From Heliocidaris tuberculata (lineage: Eukaryota > Echinodermata > Echinoidea > Camarodonta > Echinometridae), in the NCBI GenBank assembly GCA_025618425.1, contig CM046846.1, forward strand, positions 28,669,385 to 28,733,384: DNA of 64,000 bases. Direction: 5' to 3'. Under the pieces are notes generated by a model that did not search any database, was not told the DNA's origin, and saw only the letters and a program-made list of their open reading frames with translations. Positions 1-11,699 of this stretch are shown piece by piece. Made by a program: the position numbers and the translations under genes. Position 1 is the stretch's first letter; each line of letters opens with the position of its first letter.

Positions 1-189
1 CTTTGCAATGCTTACTGTATTGATTTCTATTTCCCCAAATTCACTGTTTGTCACAGGGAAATAAAGGTGAATCTCCACATGTAAACTTCACAATGACAGT
101 ACTTATTGCTCATTTGCATTGCTGATACATTTCAGGAATGAATTTTCTTCTTTTTAAGAACTTTGAATTTGATGGTTGTAGAACCTTAC

Positions 190-334
190 TGGTTTCATGC
201 CTGTGATGACTCCTACATATCCGGCAAAGTGAACCCCTTTGGCAACAGTCTTTCCACCCTGCTGGTAGTCAACGTTGATGATCAGAGGACGAAGACGCTC
301 AGTTAGGGCCCAGGTTTGGTTCTTTACATCCCAA
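190..334 (-). CDS. ASAH1: Acid ceramidase exon 7
   Basis: 145 nt, acceptor TTTCCAG, donor GTAAGG beginning at 189. It encodes [21 protein letters not shown] and [14 protein letters not shown], the beta-sheet core of the beta subunit. The protein must continue left of this window. Confidence 0.95.
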
Positions 335-3300
335 CTGGAAAGAAGCAATAATAAATTGTCAGTAAGCTGCAATGATGTTGGCTTATTCAAGAATGAATAG
401 GCAGTTACACCAGCCTAGAAAAGCAGGTGGTCTCAAAACACAGGTATTCTTTATCACATGTCCACACTGATGATCAGTGGTAAGAGATACTGTTTGAGCG
501 AACTTTGAGGGAAACAAAAACATGATGCTTTACAGAAAGGTGTTTTTCTGTACAGTTTGTTACTCAGGGTGGGTTTCACTGTAATCAAAATATGGAAGTG
601 TGTGAATCTTGAATAAATGAAATAACTGATTATCCCACATTGCTATATTAGCATCATATTTCTTTCATTCTTAACAAGTCAGGATCACTCAACTAAGTAC
701 ATGTAGGTGATTATTTGGACACATTGCATTTGCATATCACTGTTAGCGTGAAGTTTATACATGTATTGTATACATGTAATTTAAAGCTGAAAATGAAGGC
801 AGGCTTTGGGGTAAAATACTGAGTTCTTAAACTATTATATAGTTCAAAAGTAAAAGGGATTGACTGAAAAACAATAGATAAATGAAACACATTCTCCTAA
901 AAGATGTAAAACAAAACTGGAATGAGAAAATAGTAAGAAAAATAGATTCATGCCTTTGTAGAAAGTGAGAAAATTTTTTGGATTTACTATACGGAGAGAA
1001 TGTATTTTTACAAAGATATTTAACTGCCCCCTGCCCCCTAGGAAAAAAATGTGTCAAATCCAAAGTCTTGCTATACACAATGGTCAAACTTGAAAGGGAT
1101 ACAACAAAAACAATGACATAGATTCCACATTACAACAAACCTACATGCACTATCTTAGCGTAAACCAACTGATAGCACACACACACACAAAAAAAAAACA
1201 TACCCAAGGAAGAGTCCAAAGTCCAAGTTCCTAGCATGAAATAAGTCTCCTTTTGACAAAAGATAAGCAAAATAAAGGTTAGTACAATTTACCTTGATTA
1301 ATTGCTATCACATGAACATGTTTAATTAAGCACTTGTTGAGGGTACCCTATGATCATCTTGACAAATAAGTTAATCAATCTAGATAGAATATGGCACAGG
1401 GACACATAGAATTCAACATGTCTTGGCACAAAGTGTCACATTTCTCAATCATGCTGTTAGAGTTCAACTGAATTGATTAGAGTCAACTTAATCTCAATAT
1501 AATGTTGTTAGAAATATAAGATATGCCAATATACTTGACTGAATTTCAAAGTTGACAAGTCTCTTTTTTTTCTTCTGATGTTATGAAATGAATTCTCTCG
1601 TCTATTTTGAACAATTATCAGGGTTGGGAAAAAAATCCTCTCTACTCTCACACCAGCAAGGCATTTTCATCATATAGTTAAGAAACTGTATGTAATTCAA
1701 ACATAAAAAGAGAAAAGGATAGAAACTGCATTTCTTTGAGGAGGACAGGAGGGAGACAGAAAGGTTTCAAAATGAAAGATTTCAATCATATAACACATGT
1801 TTGTTACAAGAGTGGAGATTACAGGGAAATGTAATATCGTACCTGACTTATCTTGGGCTACCAATGAAGTGCACACCGTGAAAACTTCATAGAATATGTT
1901 GTATAGAACTACCTGACCTGTAACATCGAAGGAATAAAATAGTTGCCTATGTGCTCCAGCTGACCAGCTTGAAATATTCACTAACATTTCATGCCTATGT
2001 TGAATAACATAAATTGCCAGAATATGATTTTATATAAAAAGTAGAATGATACATTTAATAATGAATGTTTTAATCATTGACATTTCTGGCGTTGAGTGTA
2101 AGGCATTTTTAATTTGTTGATATTTATTTGTAAAAAGGCTTAAAGCTGCCAATGTCATCCTTTGTACTTGTAATCCTATCTAACTTTTAAAGATTATTAT
2201 TTATCTTTATTATTGATTATACATTTCTGTATTTTTGTTATTCTGTGAAACACATACAATTCAATGTGTACAAACAGAAAGACAGTATAAAGAATGCATG
2301 TTTCATGTACAGTTCATGTAATAATAAATCTAATAAATCTATTCATTCTGCACAATTCAAAATGATTGGAACCCTGTGGTCAAGGAACAAAAGAAAAATA
2401 ATAACGATACATATATTTGTAGTATACTCATCATGGAGACTTTGGTGATCCAACATTTGCTTTAATCTAGGCTGTATTTTGTCAGAGAGAGTTGCACTAA
2501 GGTTGGTTACGATAAGGACTAGGGTTTGAATTTGAGTTGGGACCAGAGTTGAAGTAAGGAATTTAATTAACCCTTTCGAGACAATTGACCACATTTAATA
2601 TACTAGATGCATGAGTAGAAGGAGCAAAAATTTCTGCATATACTCTGTCCATTTTTGTTGCATGACCTTATTGCATTTGATAAAAGGAATTTTAAAAAGG
2701 AGAATAAGCATTAAAATTGTTTAATTGGCAACACACTGAGAGTTTTATATAAAAATTCGCAATTTGTCCAACTTTTCAACAAAATTCCTAACCATGTATA
2801 TTGTTCTCAAGGACATTACACCTTATTAGAACCATGTAGCACTAAAAGAAAAATATTATTGTTGCTAATTTGAAGAACAAATGTGATCAATTTAGCCCTT
2901 ATATAATTCCTGTCCTACAAGGGTTAAAGCAAGGAATTTAATCAGTGTTAAAAATTGATCGAGGAGCTATTGTTGCTGGAGTGTGCTAGGTACAACCAGA
3001 CTTTTTACCTAATGGGATGCCCGTAGCATTAGCAATGCCTCTGATCTCTCCTTGGAATGGCTCTGGTAAGGTATCCGTCATGGGAGCCTGAATTGGATAG
3101 ATTGATTAAAAAAAAAAAAAGGTGATACAAAATTAAAAAGAATGAGTAGATTCATATCCTTCCTGATAATCACATACTGACATTGATACGTGTACGAGCA
3201 TGTCTTGAGGTCTACATGTATATTGAGTGTGTAAATTACATTTACATAACTTGACACACCTTTAACAATTCCTTCTTAACAACCCCCTCCCCCCAAAAAA

Positions 3301-6300
3301 GAGTAAAAGTAAAAGTGGCCGCAAGATATGTTTGCTTGAGTTTTTAATATTAGTAGTGGGCTATTGGATACACCTAATGAGGGTGGAATACAATTCATAA
3401 TATATTTTGAACACCTACATTTTCTAGAAGTCCCATGTTAAGAGTTGCTTTTCAAAGATTCATACATCACTAATAAACATCTTGTGCTACGGCTGATTCA
3501 CTTAATTACCAACACCTCAGATATGGAATTTTTTCCAAACTTCCAACTTCCAGATATGATTCTATTTATGTTGATTAACCTTACAAAAAATTATAATGGA
3601 AAACAGGGTATTGTGGCAGGAAATCTATAATTCTGGCCAGACAGATTATTTAGATGGAAACCTATTTTTCTGGCCATGCAGATAATCCAGACTAATGCTC
3701 ACAAGTTTCAAAGGTACATGTAATTAAAAGAAAATAATTATCAGTCTGGTCTTGGATCTATATTTCTATATGCATCGAGCAAACTTTTTTCATTAAAATC
3801 AGGAACTTGATCAACACTCACCAGAAGTTCATCCACAAGATTGATTGCCTCTGTCTCGTTAAAGAAGATTCCAACCAGGTCCTTGATATCTTGAATCATC
3901 ACTTTCATCTGGAATCATTGAGAAATCATGCATTTATAAATGTATATGAATATATGCAATACGATGGCAACTATTTACTTACATTTTCTTTTATGACAAA
4001 GAAAAGCATAAACAAAAACAAAAACAAAAATGTTCTTTTTTGTGATATCGGAAACTGGCTATTCACATGTAGCGATATTTGATAATATAGCATATATTGA
4101 GGCACATAATTATTTTGCACATAAGTAATGTTTAGGAAGTTTTTTCATTTTGCATTAAAAAAACTTTACTATAGAAAATATGAAATACATGTAAATAGTT
4201 TTTGAATGATAATATGGGCAACATAAATAAATATAAAGAAGACAAAAACATTTCTTGTTTATATCTATCACAAGTTAGTAAACAATGTAAATTTGAAAGA
4301 CACCTTATCTGCCATTGGTTTGACAAGACCAGTCCATCTGTCTTCTGGTGCTTGGTCCAGGTTCAAGACATAGGTCCCAACCTTGTTCTTGACCGGCGGA
4401 GGGTACGCATCAGTACGACAGTCCTCTGTGAACTGGGAGACAAAAGAAAAAGGGAAAAATAGTGATCTGCTATTGAAATATGGTGAAAGTGAGATGGTAG
4501 CTATTAAACAGCATGGAGGAAGCGTCACAGGTTGATTTGTGTAAACTAGCATTTTTTGTAAACATCCTCAATTAACTGCAGTGAATCAGTAGCTGTAGAA
4601 ATTATTCACTAATATTAGCACGTTTTCTCCAACTCCTGTGTTCAAGACCAGGTAAATTTAATTCCTGATTTCTTCTATCTGCTACCTGCTGTCCACCTGC
4701 CTTTTTTCTTATTTTGTTTTTACATTTTTGTTCATGAAATCAAGAACAATCTGTGTAAAATCAAGACAATAGAAATTTATTCATATAAGGTCTAGTCAAG
4801 TGCAAGTTAAAGATGAATTTGAGTTCTGGTCATGAGATTGAATTGTGAAAAAAAACTGTCTCATAGCAATTGGGAAAGGTTGATTATACAGCACATGAGA
4901 ATTGGTGTATGCTGTTAAGGTTTTGGAATCACCAAAATGATAAGAAATTGACTCAATCCTGCTGAGAGTCACATGCACTGCACACAGAAATGTGTATATG
5001 GGACTTCATATGTAATAATTATAATAATTGATGGTTTTATTTTACCTGACTGCTAAGAAAGCATGTGTATGCTTGTAAGTAAGCAACCAGGGGACCGACG
5101 GCTTTAAGTCCTCTCCGGGGGACTTGATAATGAGGATTAATGCCTTACCAAAGGGCATTAGCGCATCCACTTGGTTTCAAACCCGGGTCCTCCAGTTACG
5201 AGACCACTGCTCTACCACTGAGCCATCGTATGCCATGGGTTAATCTTTTCACTTTTGCAAAAGACAAATTTTGTACTCAAGAAATGCTGGAGGAAATTTA
5301 GTATTTTTCTCTTAAATCAATAAACACTCACTCATATAGACTTTCAAGTACAACCATCTGAGCATATTGCATATTATAAACATGATGATAAATGAACCTG
5401 TGCACTTTTGTACAAATCGCTTGTTCTTCCCCAAATAGAGTACGCTCATGTTGTGTGGAGCCCCTACCTTAAGAAACATATACATGCTTTGGAAAATGTT
5501 CAATGAAGAGCGACTAGATTAGTCCCAGAGTTAAAGGGCCTGCCTTATGCACAAAGATTGAGACAGCTGAATATCCCTACCATAGCTTACAGGAGCTGGG
5601 CTCGAGGCGATATGATTGAAACATACAAGATTTTTAATAAATATGATTCTGATGTAACGCCAAATCTTGAATTACAATCCAGAGACCAGAAAAGAGGGCA
5701 TAGATCTAGTAAAAAATTGTTTATTCCTAGGACCAAAACTCAGATATACAAAATTTCTTTTTATGTACGAATACGTAAACCATGGAATAATCCACTTATC
5801 CAATGAACAAGGTTATAATGGAATAATCTTCACAACGACACCATTTATTACTGCCCCGAGTGTGCACAGTTTTGAAGTACCGGTACGGTAACTATGCACA
5901 GCCCTGTCATGAAGCATGTTTTCTGGATTATAAAGCCTGATTATAAAGCCCGATTTCCTTTCCAGATGTCTCCATTTTTGTTACGATAACCCGTCTAAAT
6001 AGTCTTGCTGCAGATTATTACGAGCTGCCCATTCTCTAGCGTTGTGAACCATGACTACATGCTTTTCGCTGAAATTACATATATTTTTCATCTAAAAATT
6101 AAACTAAATAAAACTTCAACTATTTAACCAACTTACAACTTGCCAAAAATGATGATTTATTGCGTCATCTGCCCACAGTCCATAATGGCAGAATGTAATC
6201 GCTGCACTTTTTGAAAGGTCACACCCGTGCGTAACTATACACAGTGCTTTGCGAAGCGGTACGGTGATGGACAGGTTTTGGCAGTCTAAAGTTGAAAGTT

Positions 6301-6975
6301 TATACCCTGTGGACATTGCCTGATGGCTTGCTGTGGATTGAACTTCAACAAATCCATCCAAGCAATCGATTTCATGGGAGTATAACGTAAAATTGGAAGT
6401 TTAACATACATTTAAAATCAATTTTGTACATTGTTTTTAGCGACATTTAGGGGCGTCGCAATGAAAGTCTATGTGTGTCCTTGGAATTGTCAGATGCCAT
6501 GCGAATTAGCACGGCGTCTGGTCGGGCTACGTACGGTACAGTAGCTTAATTTGGATAGGTGCTGGAAAAATGAGCCCATTAAGTCAGATTATGAATCGCC
6601 TGCACCAGGAAATAATCCAGCCATCTTGAAAACGAAGAAGAACTTGGAACTGAATACAGAGGCGTAATGCCTGCTGCGTTCAGTATCTTCCTTTATATAG
6701 GTATCCCTGGCCTCGCTCGCTTCCCCGCGCCCAACAACGGCTCCCCGCTATCGCTTCCCCGTCCCAACGCTCAAACAATGGCCATTGCCCATGGAGCGCT
6801 GGCCGGCCGTCTCCACTCCAATCATTATTTCGTGGCAATTGAATGGTTTGCTGGAAATCTGAAACAGCAACAAAAAACATGATATTCTTACCGGTGGCAA
6901 GTCCTGAGCATTAGTCCAGCTGACAGTCAGCAAAAACAAAAAACTAAGTTTTGCTAGCGCAATTTTCACGTCCAT
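190..6975 (-). CDS. ASAH1: Acid ceramidase gene (7 coding exons visible, 3' end off the left edge)
   Basis: Lysosomal N-acylsphingosine amidohydrolase, which splits ceramide into sphingosine and fatty acid (family knowledge). Seven exons, 6892-6975, 4304-4432, 3822-3908, 3009-3087, 1843-1917, 1204-1249 and 190-334, join by GT-AG introns with matching phase into 215 residues, about 54% of the usual ~395. Visible in order: a signal peptide; the FTEDCR motif of the alpha subunit; a [15 protein letters not shown] stretch; [10 protein letters not shown] with Cys142, aligning with the human autocleavage/nucleophile Cys143; ARNLDFG with Arg158 and Asp161, matching human Arg159 and Asp162; and [13 protein letters not shown]-glycosylation sequons NET, NAT and NQT are present. 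The FTEDCR segment and the FGLFLGW context favour acid ceramidase over its paralogue NAAA. All catalytic residues in the visible part are intact and there is no internal stop. The remaining beta-subunit exons should lie left of position 1. Confidence 0.96.
1204..1249 (-). CDS. ASAH1: Acid ceramidase exon 6: Arg/Asp active-site pair
   Basis: A 46-nt exon, phase 1 in and phase 2 out, donor GTATGT. It encodes [16 protein letters not shown]. Arg158 and Asp161 correspond to the substrate-binding/catalytic pair of the family. Confidence 0.94.
1843..1917 (-). CDS. ASAH1: Acid ceramidase exon 5: autocleavage and catalytic Cys
   Basis: 75 nt entered in phase 1 and left in phase 1 (donor GTACGA). It encodes [20 protein letters not shown]. 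The Cys is residue 142 of the assembled protein, one off the human Cys143 where the precursor cuts itself into alpha and beta subunits and which then acts as nucleophile. Confidence 0.95.
2571..2923 (+). mobile_element. TTAA-flanked MITE, copy 1 (piggyBac-like ends)
   Basis: 353 bp bounded by TTAA on both sides (2567-2570 and 2924-2927). The ends are inverted: CCCTTTCGAGACA at the left, and AGGACA...GGG at the right reading back as CCCTT..AGGACA. TTAA target plus CCC-start termini is the piggyBac pattern. Compared with the copies near 18, 21 and 35.5 kb it lacks about 45 bp near the left end. It has no coding capacity. Confidence 0.8.
3009..3087 (-). CDS. ASAH1: Acid ceramidase exon 4
   Basis: 79 nt, CAG acceptor, GTAAAA donor, ending in phase 1. 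It encodes [19 protein letters not shown], the conserved segment just before the subunit cleavage region. NAT is a possible N-glycosylation site. Confidence 0.95.
3822..3908 (-). CDS. ASAH1: Acid ceramidase exon 3
   Basis: 29 codons, CAG acceptor, GTGAGT donor, phase 0 at both ends. It encodes an amphipathic stretch [16 protein letters not shown], an NET sequon and VDELL, matching the helical alpha-subunit segment of the family. Confidence 0.9.
4304..4432 (-). CDS. ASAH1: Acid ceramidase exon 2 (N-terminal alpha subunit)
   Basis: 43 codons between a CAG acceptor and a GTGTCT donor, phase 0 on both sides. It encodes [16 protein letters not shown] and then [13 protein letters not shown], which align with the N-terminal mature alpha subunit of acid ceramidase, including the Cys that forms an interchain disulfide in the family. 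Confidence 0.95.
5014..5236 (-). mobile_element. tRNA-derived SINE
   Basis: Read on the minus strand, the head contains an A box (TGGCTCAGTGGTAGAGC) and about 30 nt later a B box-like GGTTTGAAACC, with CTCGTAA where an anticodon loop would be. An unrelated body and an AT-rich tail (AATTATTATAATTATT) follow. It is not a functional tRNA, because the acceptor stem does not pair and it runs on into a SINE body. Confidence 0.7.
5395..5880 (+). pseudogene. CR1/jockey-like LINE reverse-transcriptase C-terminus, decayed
   Basis: In the plus frames this reads [20 protein letters not shown], then an in-frame stop near 5502, then [28 protein letters not shown] and [16 protein letters not shown] with PWNNP. 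These are the hallmarks of the region after the RT palm in CR1/jockey non-LTR retrotransposons (LP-x-EYA-x-VWSP; RRxRGDMI; RGH; WN-LP). The copy is 5' truncated, has stops and frame changes, and cannot be active. It lies antisense in the acid ceramidase intron. Confidence 0.8.
6892..6975 (-). CDS. ASAH1: Acid ceramidase exon 1: signal peptide
   Basis: The ATG at 6975-6973 has a good context (A at -3, G at +4). It opens a 28-residue exon with a charged start, a hydrophobic core (LSFLFLLTV) and a likely cleavage site near TNA-Q, followed by DLPP. The donor GTAAGA begins at 6891. The human gene also ends exon 1 just before the W/F-TEDCR motif. Intron phase is 0. Confidence 0.95.
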
Positions 6976-8014
6976 CTTGACTTTCTGTGAGAAGAAACCT
7001 GTGTTGATCGATATTCGTGTACAAAAGTATCGCGATAATTGTCACATGATCCGTGTGATTGCGCAATAGGTGGGCGTGGCACGTGGCAATAAGAACAAAA
7101 GAAAGGGGTGAAAAGCATAATTATCATCTCATTTCGGGTTTGCTCATCAGACTCCAGCCGACAATAATTACAAGAGTTATTAAGATTCAGTAAATTCCCA
7201 TGATATGTCAACTTCCATAAAAAATAAACATGTAGTGTATTTCATTATCATTATTTTTAATGATGAAAAGGATGGTCATGATCAATGAGTTAATTCAATG
7301 ACCGGGTACTGATTATAGATCTGAATTTCCTCCTCCTAAAACCCAGCCTGAAAGTCTAATACTTTACATAATATCTATGAATATTTCACTACATTTGAAA
7401 GTGATTTCGAATAATTATAGACAAGACTTCTGAAGAAGGAACGAAACGGGTGAATACGACGAAATGGGGAAATATGAAAATGATTGAAGGAGAGCATATC
7501 CGGAAGATACCTTTATATTCTAAGTATATGCCTATGCAGTTATATTATGACCTCAGACTTGGATAGAAAACAAATAGTGCTTCAGAGATATCTTCATTTG
7601 TTTTATTAGTAAAATAGAATACTAATAATCGTATTAATTCAGATACAGAATGTGTATTTTGTCAGTAACCCCAATATGTTGTTATTAAGGGGTAAAGTAT
7701 TATAATGAGCGTATACATGTACGTTGGAAATAGATTTAGCAAGATGATATTTGCACTGGAACAGGACCGATATATGCTAAATTGCAGGGACTTTTCTATA
7801 AAAGAAAAGTAGTTTCCATCATAGCGATTATGAGCTTCCTTCGGATGTGAGAGTGACACAAAATGAAAGCTTTTTCAAAATGTTCAAAAAGAAATATTGT
7901 TTGTAATTTAGACACATTTTTGCCGACAATGGAATGAAAGGTTGTAAGGGGGATATAGTGGAGAAATACCACAATGGAAAAAAAAAATCACACACACAAA
8001 AAAATATTTCATTT

Positions 8015-8047
<33 letters not shown>

Positions 8048-8883
8048 CAATCCCCATTTCTCTATACAAAAATGGCCTTGCAGTGCATTTGCAGTACTAA
8101 AGACACGAGTAAAAAAAGTGTTGAACAACATATGAATTAAAAAAAAAGTGTTGAACAAAGTTAAAACTAAATCTGATAGCTACAGACGAGGAACAAGAGA
8201 AAGAAGAAGAAACAAATGAAAGATGGTATTTCAAGTTCTCCTCAAGGCATTTATTTATTCTTGGTGTAATAATAAAAGCCTATATTTTTGCGATTGCTAT
8301 CGTATATTCATCGTATGACTGCAAGATCATTTTCGACTAAAATTGATAGAAGTAGAGAAAAACTCTTTCTGTTTATTGATCATGTGATTATATCAATTTC
8401 ACAGTAAATCTATTGTCAATTAAAAAAAGATGAGCAATCTTGCGATGACTATATGGTAAGAGAACGTAAGTGGGGTACGTCCATTTTCTTTTCTTTTCAC
8501 GAAGCCTCGCAGTTCAAATTGATGCCAATCTAATAATTACCCTTTGTATCGTAGTTACTTATATTTTCTATTCATGCATTGATGCTTCCATCTAAGTATC
8601 AATTTCTAATATGTCAATAATTTGAAAGATTATCACTGTATCTAAAACATTTGAAAGCTCATTTTTTTGTTTTATTAAACTAATTATAAATTGACCCCTG
8701 CAAATTGGCAACAAAACACACCTGTCTATGCGATTCTACAGGATGATGGCTGCTACCATTCTTGCTAGTATCAGTCGATAACATTATCGCTGTGAATTAG
8801 CTCCTGGAATTTGTGGATATCTATCATATTGCAAGGATTTACCATCTTCTACCCTCGGATTGTGATTACTTGCCGCCCACGCT
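6976..8883. promoter_or_regulatory. Intergenic region between two divergent genes
   Basis: About 1.9 kb separates the start codons of the acid ceramidase gene (minus) and the neurobeachin-type gene (plus). It must hold both 5' UTRs and promoters unless either gene has further upstream non-coding exons. An A-rich tract at 8019-8047 and a short duplicated phrase near 8115-8160 (AAGTGTTGAACAA) are visible. I cannot identify a TATA box or CpG island with confidence. Confidence 0.5.
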
Positions 8884-9048
8884 ATGGCATCTGAAGCTTC
8901 TGTTGAAGCAGAGACGTCGAAGAAGGATATTCTAGCTAAAAACATGCCCTCGACAGGGACGGCCAAGATGAAGTTTGGGGTGCTGATCGGCCTGATTGAG
9001 GTGGGGGAGATTGAGAACCGTGATATAGTGGACACCGTGCTAGATCTG
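8884..9048 (+). CDS. Neurobeachin/LRBA-type BEACH protein, first coding exon
   Basis: The ATG at 8884 has a strong context (G at -3 and +4) and opens 55 codons ending at donor GTGAGT (9049). The protein starts MASE, as both human NBEA and LRBA do. It then has a variable linker and then KFGVLIGLIEVGEIENRDIV and DTVLDL, near-identical to the NBEA/LRBA block (M)KFAVLxGLxxVGEVSNRDIVETVxNL that precedes LVGGxFDLEMNF. The exon ends in phase 0, just before the residues where that next block would begin. Family members are ~2,900-residue scaffolds with PH-BEACH-WD40 C-termini acting in vesicle traffic and PKA anchoring. Only the N-terminus is here. NBEA versus LRBA cannot be decided, and the invertebrate gene may be co-orthologous to both. 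Confidence 0.9.
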
Positions 9049-10024
9049 GTGAGTATCTAATATTAAAGAGTAGGACTGAATGAGTGAGCTAAATAGAGCT
9101 CTACAGCAATTATACCATACAGGTATGAGCAGATGAATGAAAGGAGATCTACAATGACTTCTTTCTTGATTATGATGCTCATTAAATGATATTGAAATGA
9201 TAAATTAAATCACTGCTCCTCCACTTTGTCATGTTTGTGTGGATCACTGATGATGATCACGATAAATTAGAAATTGCTTTTAAGAAGACAGCAACAACAT
9301 TTATGATGAGACAGTATGATTGATGGGTTGTCCATGACCCACATATCACAGTTGAGTGATGCTCTACCAGGGCTGATCAACATAAATCATCAAAGATCAT
9401 CAAGATTTAAACAAATTATTTCTATCAATTTATAAATTATAGTTGAACTGAAAGCAAAATTTTAGACCAACTGAGAACTACAAATCTGCGCAACTAGAAA
9501 ATTTATTGAAAGAAGTCCTTGAAATATCACATTTAAAATATTTTTTATATTGGATCACAAAGCCAAAGCATAACTATTGAAAAAATGTCATAGTCTACAA
9601 GTAGATCTACATGTACGTAAGTGTGTGGACTTGAGTTAACAGATGATTCATCCAAAATAGTAATCCATCAAAGGAAAGATAATTGCGTCACTTGCAAGGC
9701 AAAATATTATGCAATAATTTGGTTTCACTTTTGATATATAATTTTGATGACATCTTGTCTGGCCTACAGATTTCTAGACTCTTGTCAGGAAATTCCTTTT
9801 GACTTAATTATTCTCCCCTTTCTGGAACAGTTTCAAATTTCATAGATGAAAGATGAAAATTACGTACTCAATTATTTTCCTCTTCTTCTATATTACGGTG
9901 ATATTCACTGACATGAAGATGGTTATCTACATGTATGCTGCACCTGTGACAAATAATGAACTGGATATGGCGCCTCGTGGTACAAGGACATCTCAAATAA
10001 CCACGTACATGTCACTCACACTTA

Positions 10025-10051
10025 TGCGAGGTTATTGAAGATAACCTCGCA
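10025..10051. other. Perfect short hairpin
   Basis: GCGAGGTTAT, a 5-nt spacer, then ATAACCTCGC: a 10-bp perfect inverted repeat. No flanking features suggest a function. Confidence 0.5.
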
Positions 10052-11389
10052 CTCTGTACCTTCATACCGTGAGCAATTGCCTCCCATAGCAAGTGTGTGA
10101 TATCTTGCACATATATGTGTGCGGCAGAGGAGCAAGATCACCGACCAAAAACAGCCTGCAAATTTCACTTGATCAAGATGATAAATATCCTATCAAAGGA
10201 TCTGGCATGAAATTAGATATTCTATCATTCTAAAATGCAGAAGGAAGTATTTTCTCAAAATTTGGCCTATTATATTGATGTTTTTACCTCTTCAACTTTG
10301 AGGTCGTGACAGGCCGAAATTGACACAGCTCCATATAGTGATGGTCCCGTGAGTGCGTACATGTATGAGTGAAATGAGCAACAGTGTATATGTATGTACA
10401 TATATGTGCAATGTTTGGAATTCGAGAGGATGCTGAATGTGATGTTGGTACCTTTAACATACAGTTTTTCAGGTTGTACACATTGCATTAATGTTCGGTG
10501 GTAATTATATTTAATCCATCTATAAAGTGCTCTACAGGTAGACAAAAAAAAAAAAGAGGAAAATAATTGATTATACATTGTAGGCAAGTTGGTCATTTCA
10601 ACAGATTCAGTGAAAGGAACAATGAAGGAAAAATTGTGGTAAAGAAGCTATGAGAGGATTAGTTACATGAAAATGTGGAAATGTTAATTTTTCCGATTGA
10701 GGTCCCAAATATAGTCATACAAATAGTATAATGCAATTCCAGGATACTAAGTCTTTGGGTCATGGGATGATCGACCATGTACAGTACATGTACAGGGTGG
10801 TCAACAAACAAAAATTCAAACATGTAACATGGCAACTGGGAAGAAGTACATGTATAAACTGATGTATGCGAAGTGTGGCCGGAGTCCAGAACCTGCCTGA
10901 GGGCCCCAGAAGTTCTGTGGTTCTCTGAGGCTTTCTGGTGCAATATCAGGCATATTTTGAAGCATTTTGAAACAAATTTTATGACTAATATTTCATAAAT
11001 AATTTGGCATGAAAATGATTATTTAAGAAATCTTAACCTGTTGCTGATTTTAAAACCTGTAGTTTCAAAATTAAAACCTGTCACTGTTATGTTAAAACTC
11101 CTTAAGTGGACCACTCTGCATGTATGTAAGTCCTTTAAAAAGTTAGTTTCCAGGCCTAGTTTTTATCTACATGTAGGATCTCAATCAAGGAGACCTTATA
11201 AATGTTTTTTTTTTACATCTTCATTTTTAGTCTATTGCATAATTTTCTTTCAAAACCTTCATTGTAGTCATTGCTTCAAGTACAATGTCTTCTCCTTGTT
11301 ATTCTTGTTATTATTGTTATTCTTATTTATTTTTATTATTCCCAATATCATAATTATTATTTTTATTAATAACAATATTCTGGATTTAT

Positions 11390-11640
11390 AAAGTGCCTAA
11401 CGATTTTTCTAAAGCATTTTACAGAGTATGTATATCCGTATATTATTACACTGGTCATTGGATTCAGGCTTGCCTGCACACAATATAAAAACTTCTCCAC
11501 TTCACTGTTGAGCATTCCAGTCAGTAGCTGTGAACGGACAGACATGCACATGCTAATCCAATCACATCGACTTTCCGCATCCTACTGGATACCCATTTAA
11601 CACACGTGTGGAGGGGAGCAATTACAATTACATACATGTA
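11390..11640 (-). mobile_element. SINE-like repeat, copy 1 of an adjacent pair
   Basis: Shares the order of phrases with the repeat at 11700-12012: ACTGGTCATTGGATTCAG, TTCTCCACTTC, GAGCATTCCAGTCAG, ATCCAATCACATCGAC and CTACTGGATACCCATTTAAC. It is diverged and lacks the tRNA-like end. Confidence 0.6.
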
Positions 11641-11644
11641 GGTC

Positions 11645-11645
<1 letters not shown>

Positions 11646-11685
<40 letters not shown>
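11646..11685. repeat. (TAA)n microsatellite
   Basis: About 13 uninterrupted TAA units between the two SINE-like copies. Confidence 0.95.
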
Positions 11686-11699
11686 GCTGTATAGATAGC

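Larger units (their letters stand above)
335..3008 (-). other. Acid ceramidase introns 4-6, mostly simple sequence and repeats
   Basis: Outside exons 5 and 6 this stretch is AT-rich intron. Within it lie the TTAA-flanked element at 2571-2923 and, on both sides of that element, pieces of a dispersed repeat (2460-2566 and 2924-3000) that recurs near 40.1 and 40.5 kb. I see no other gene. Confidence 0.8.
4433..6891 (-). other. Acid ceramidase intron 1, with a SINE and a LINE fragment
   Basis: A 2.46-kb intron. It contains a tRNA-like SINE (about 5014-5236) and a decayed LINE reverse-transcriptase tail (about 5395-5880). The last few hundred bases next to exon 1 (6660-6880) are GC-richer than the surroundings and may hold regulatory sequence, but no motif is clear. 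Confidence 0.75.

Noticed and set aside
5150..5225. Possible tRNA gene on the minus strand
   Set aside because: A and B boxes are present but the acceptor stem does not form, and the sequence continues into a SINE body with an AT-rich tail.
8784..9035. 83-codon frame on the minus strand opposite the neurobeachin-type exon
   Set aside because: Antisense shadow of a conserved coding exon.
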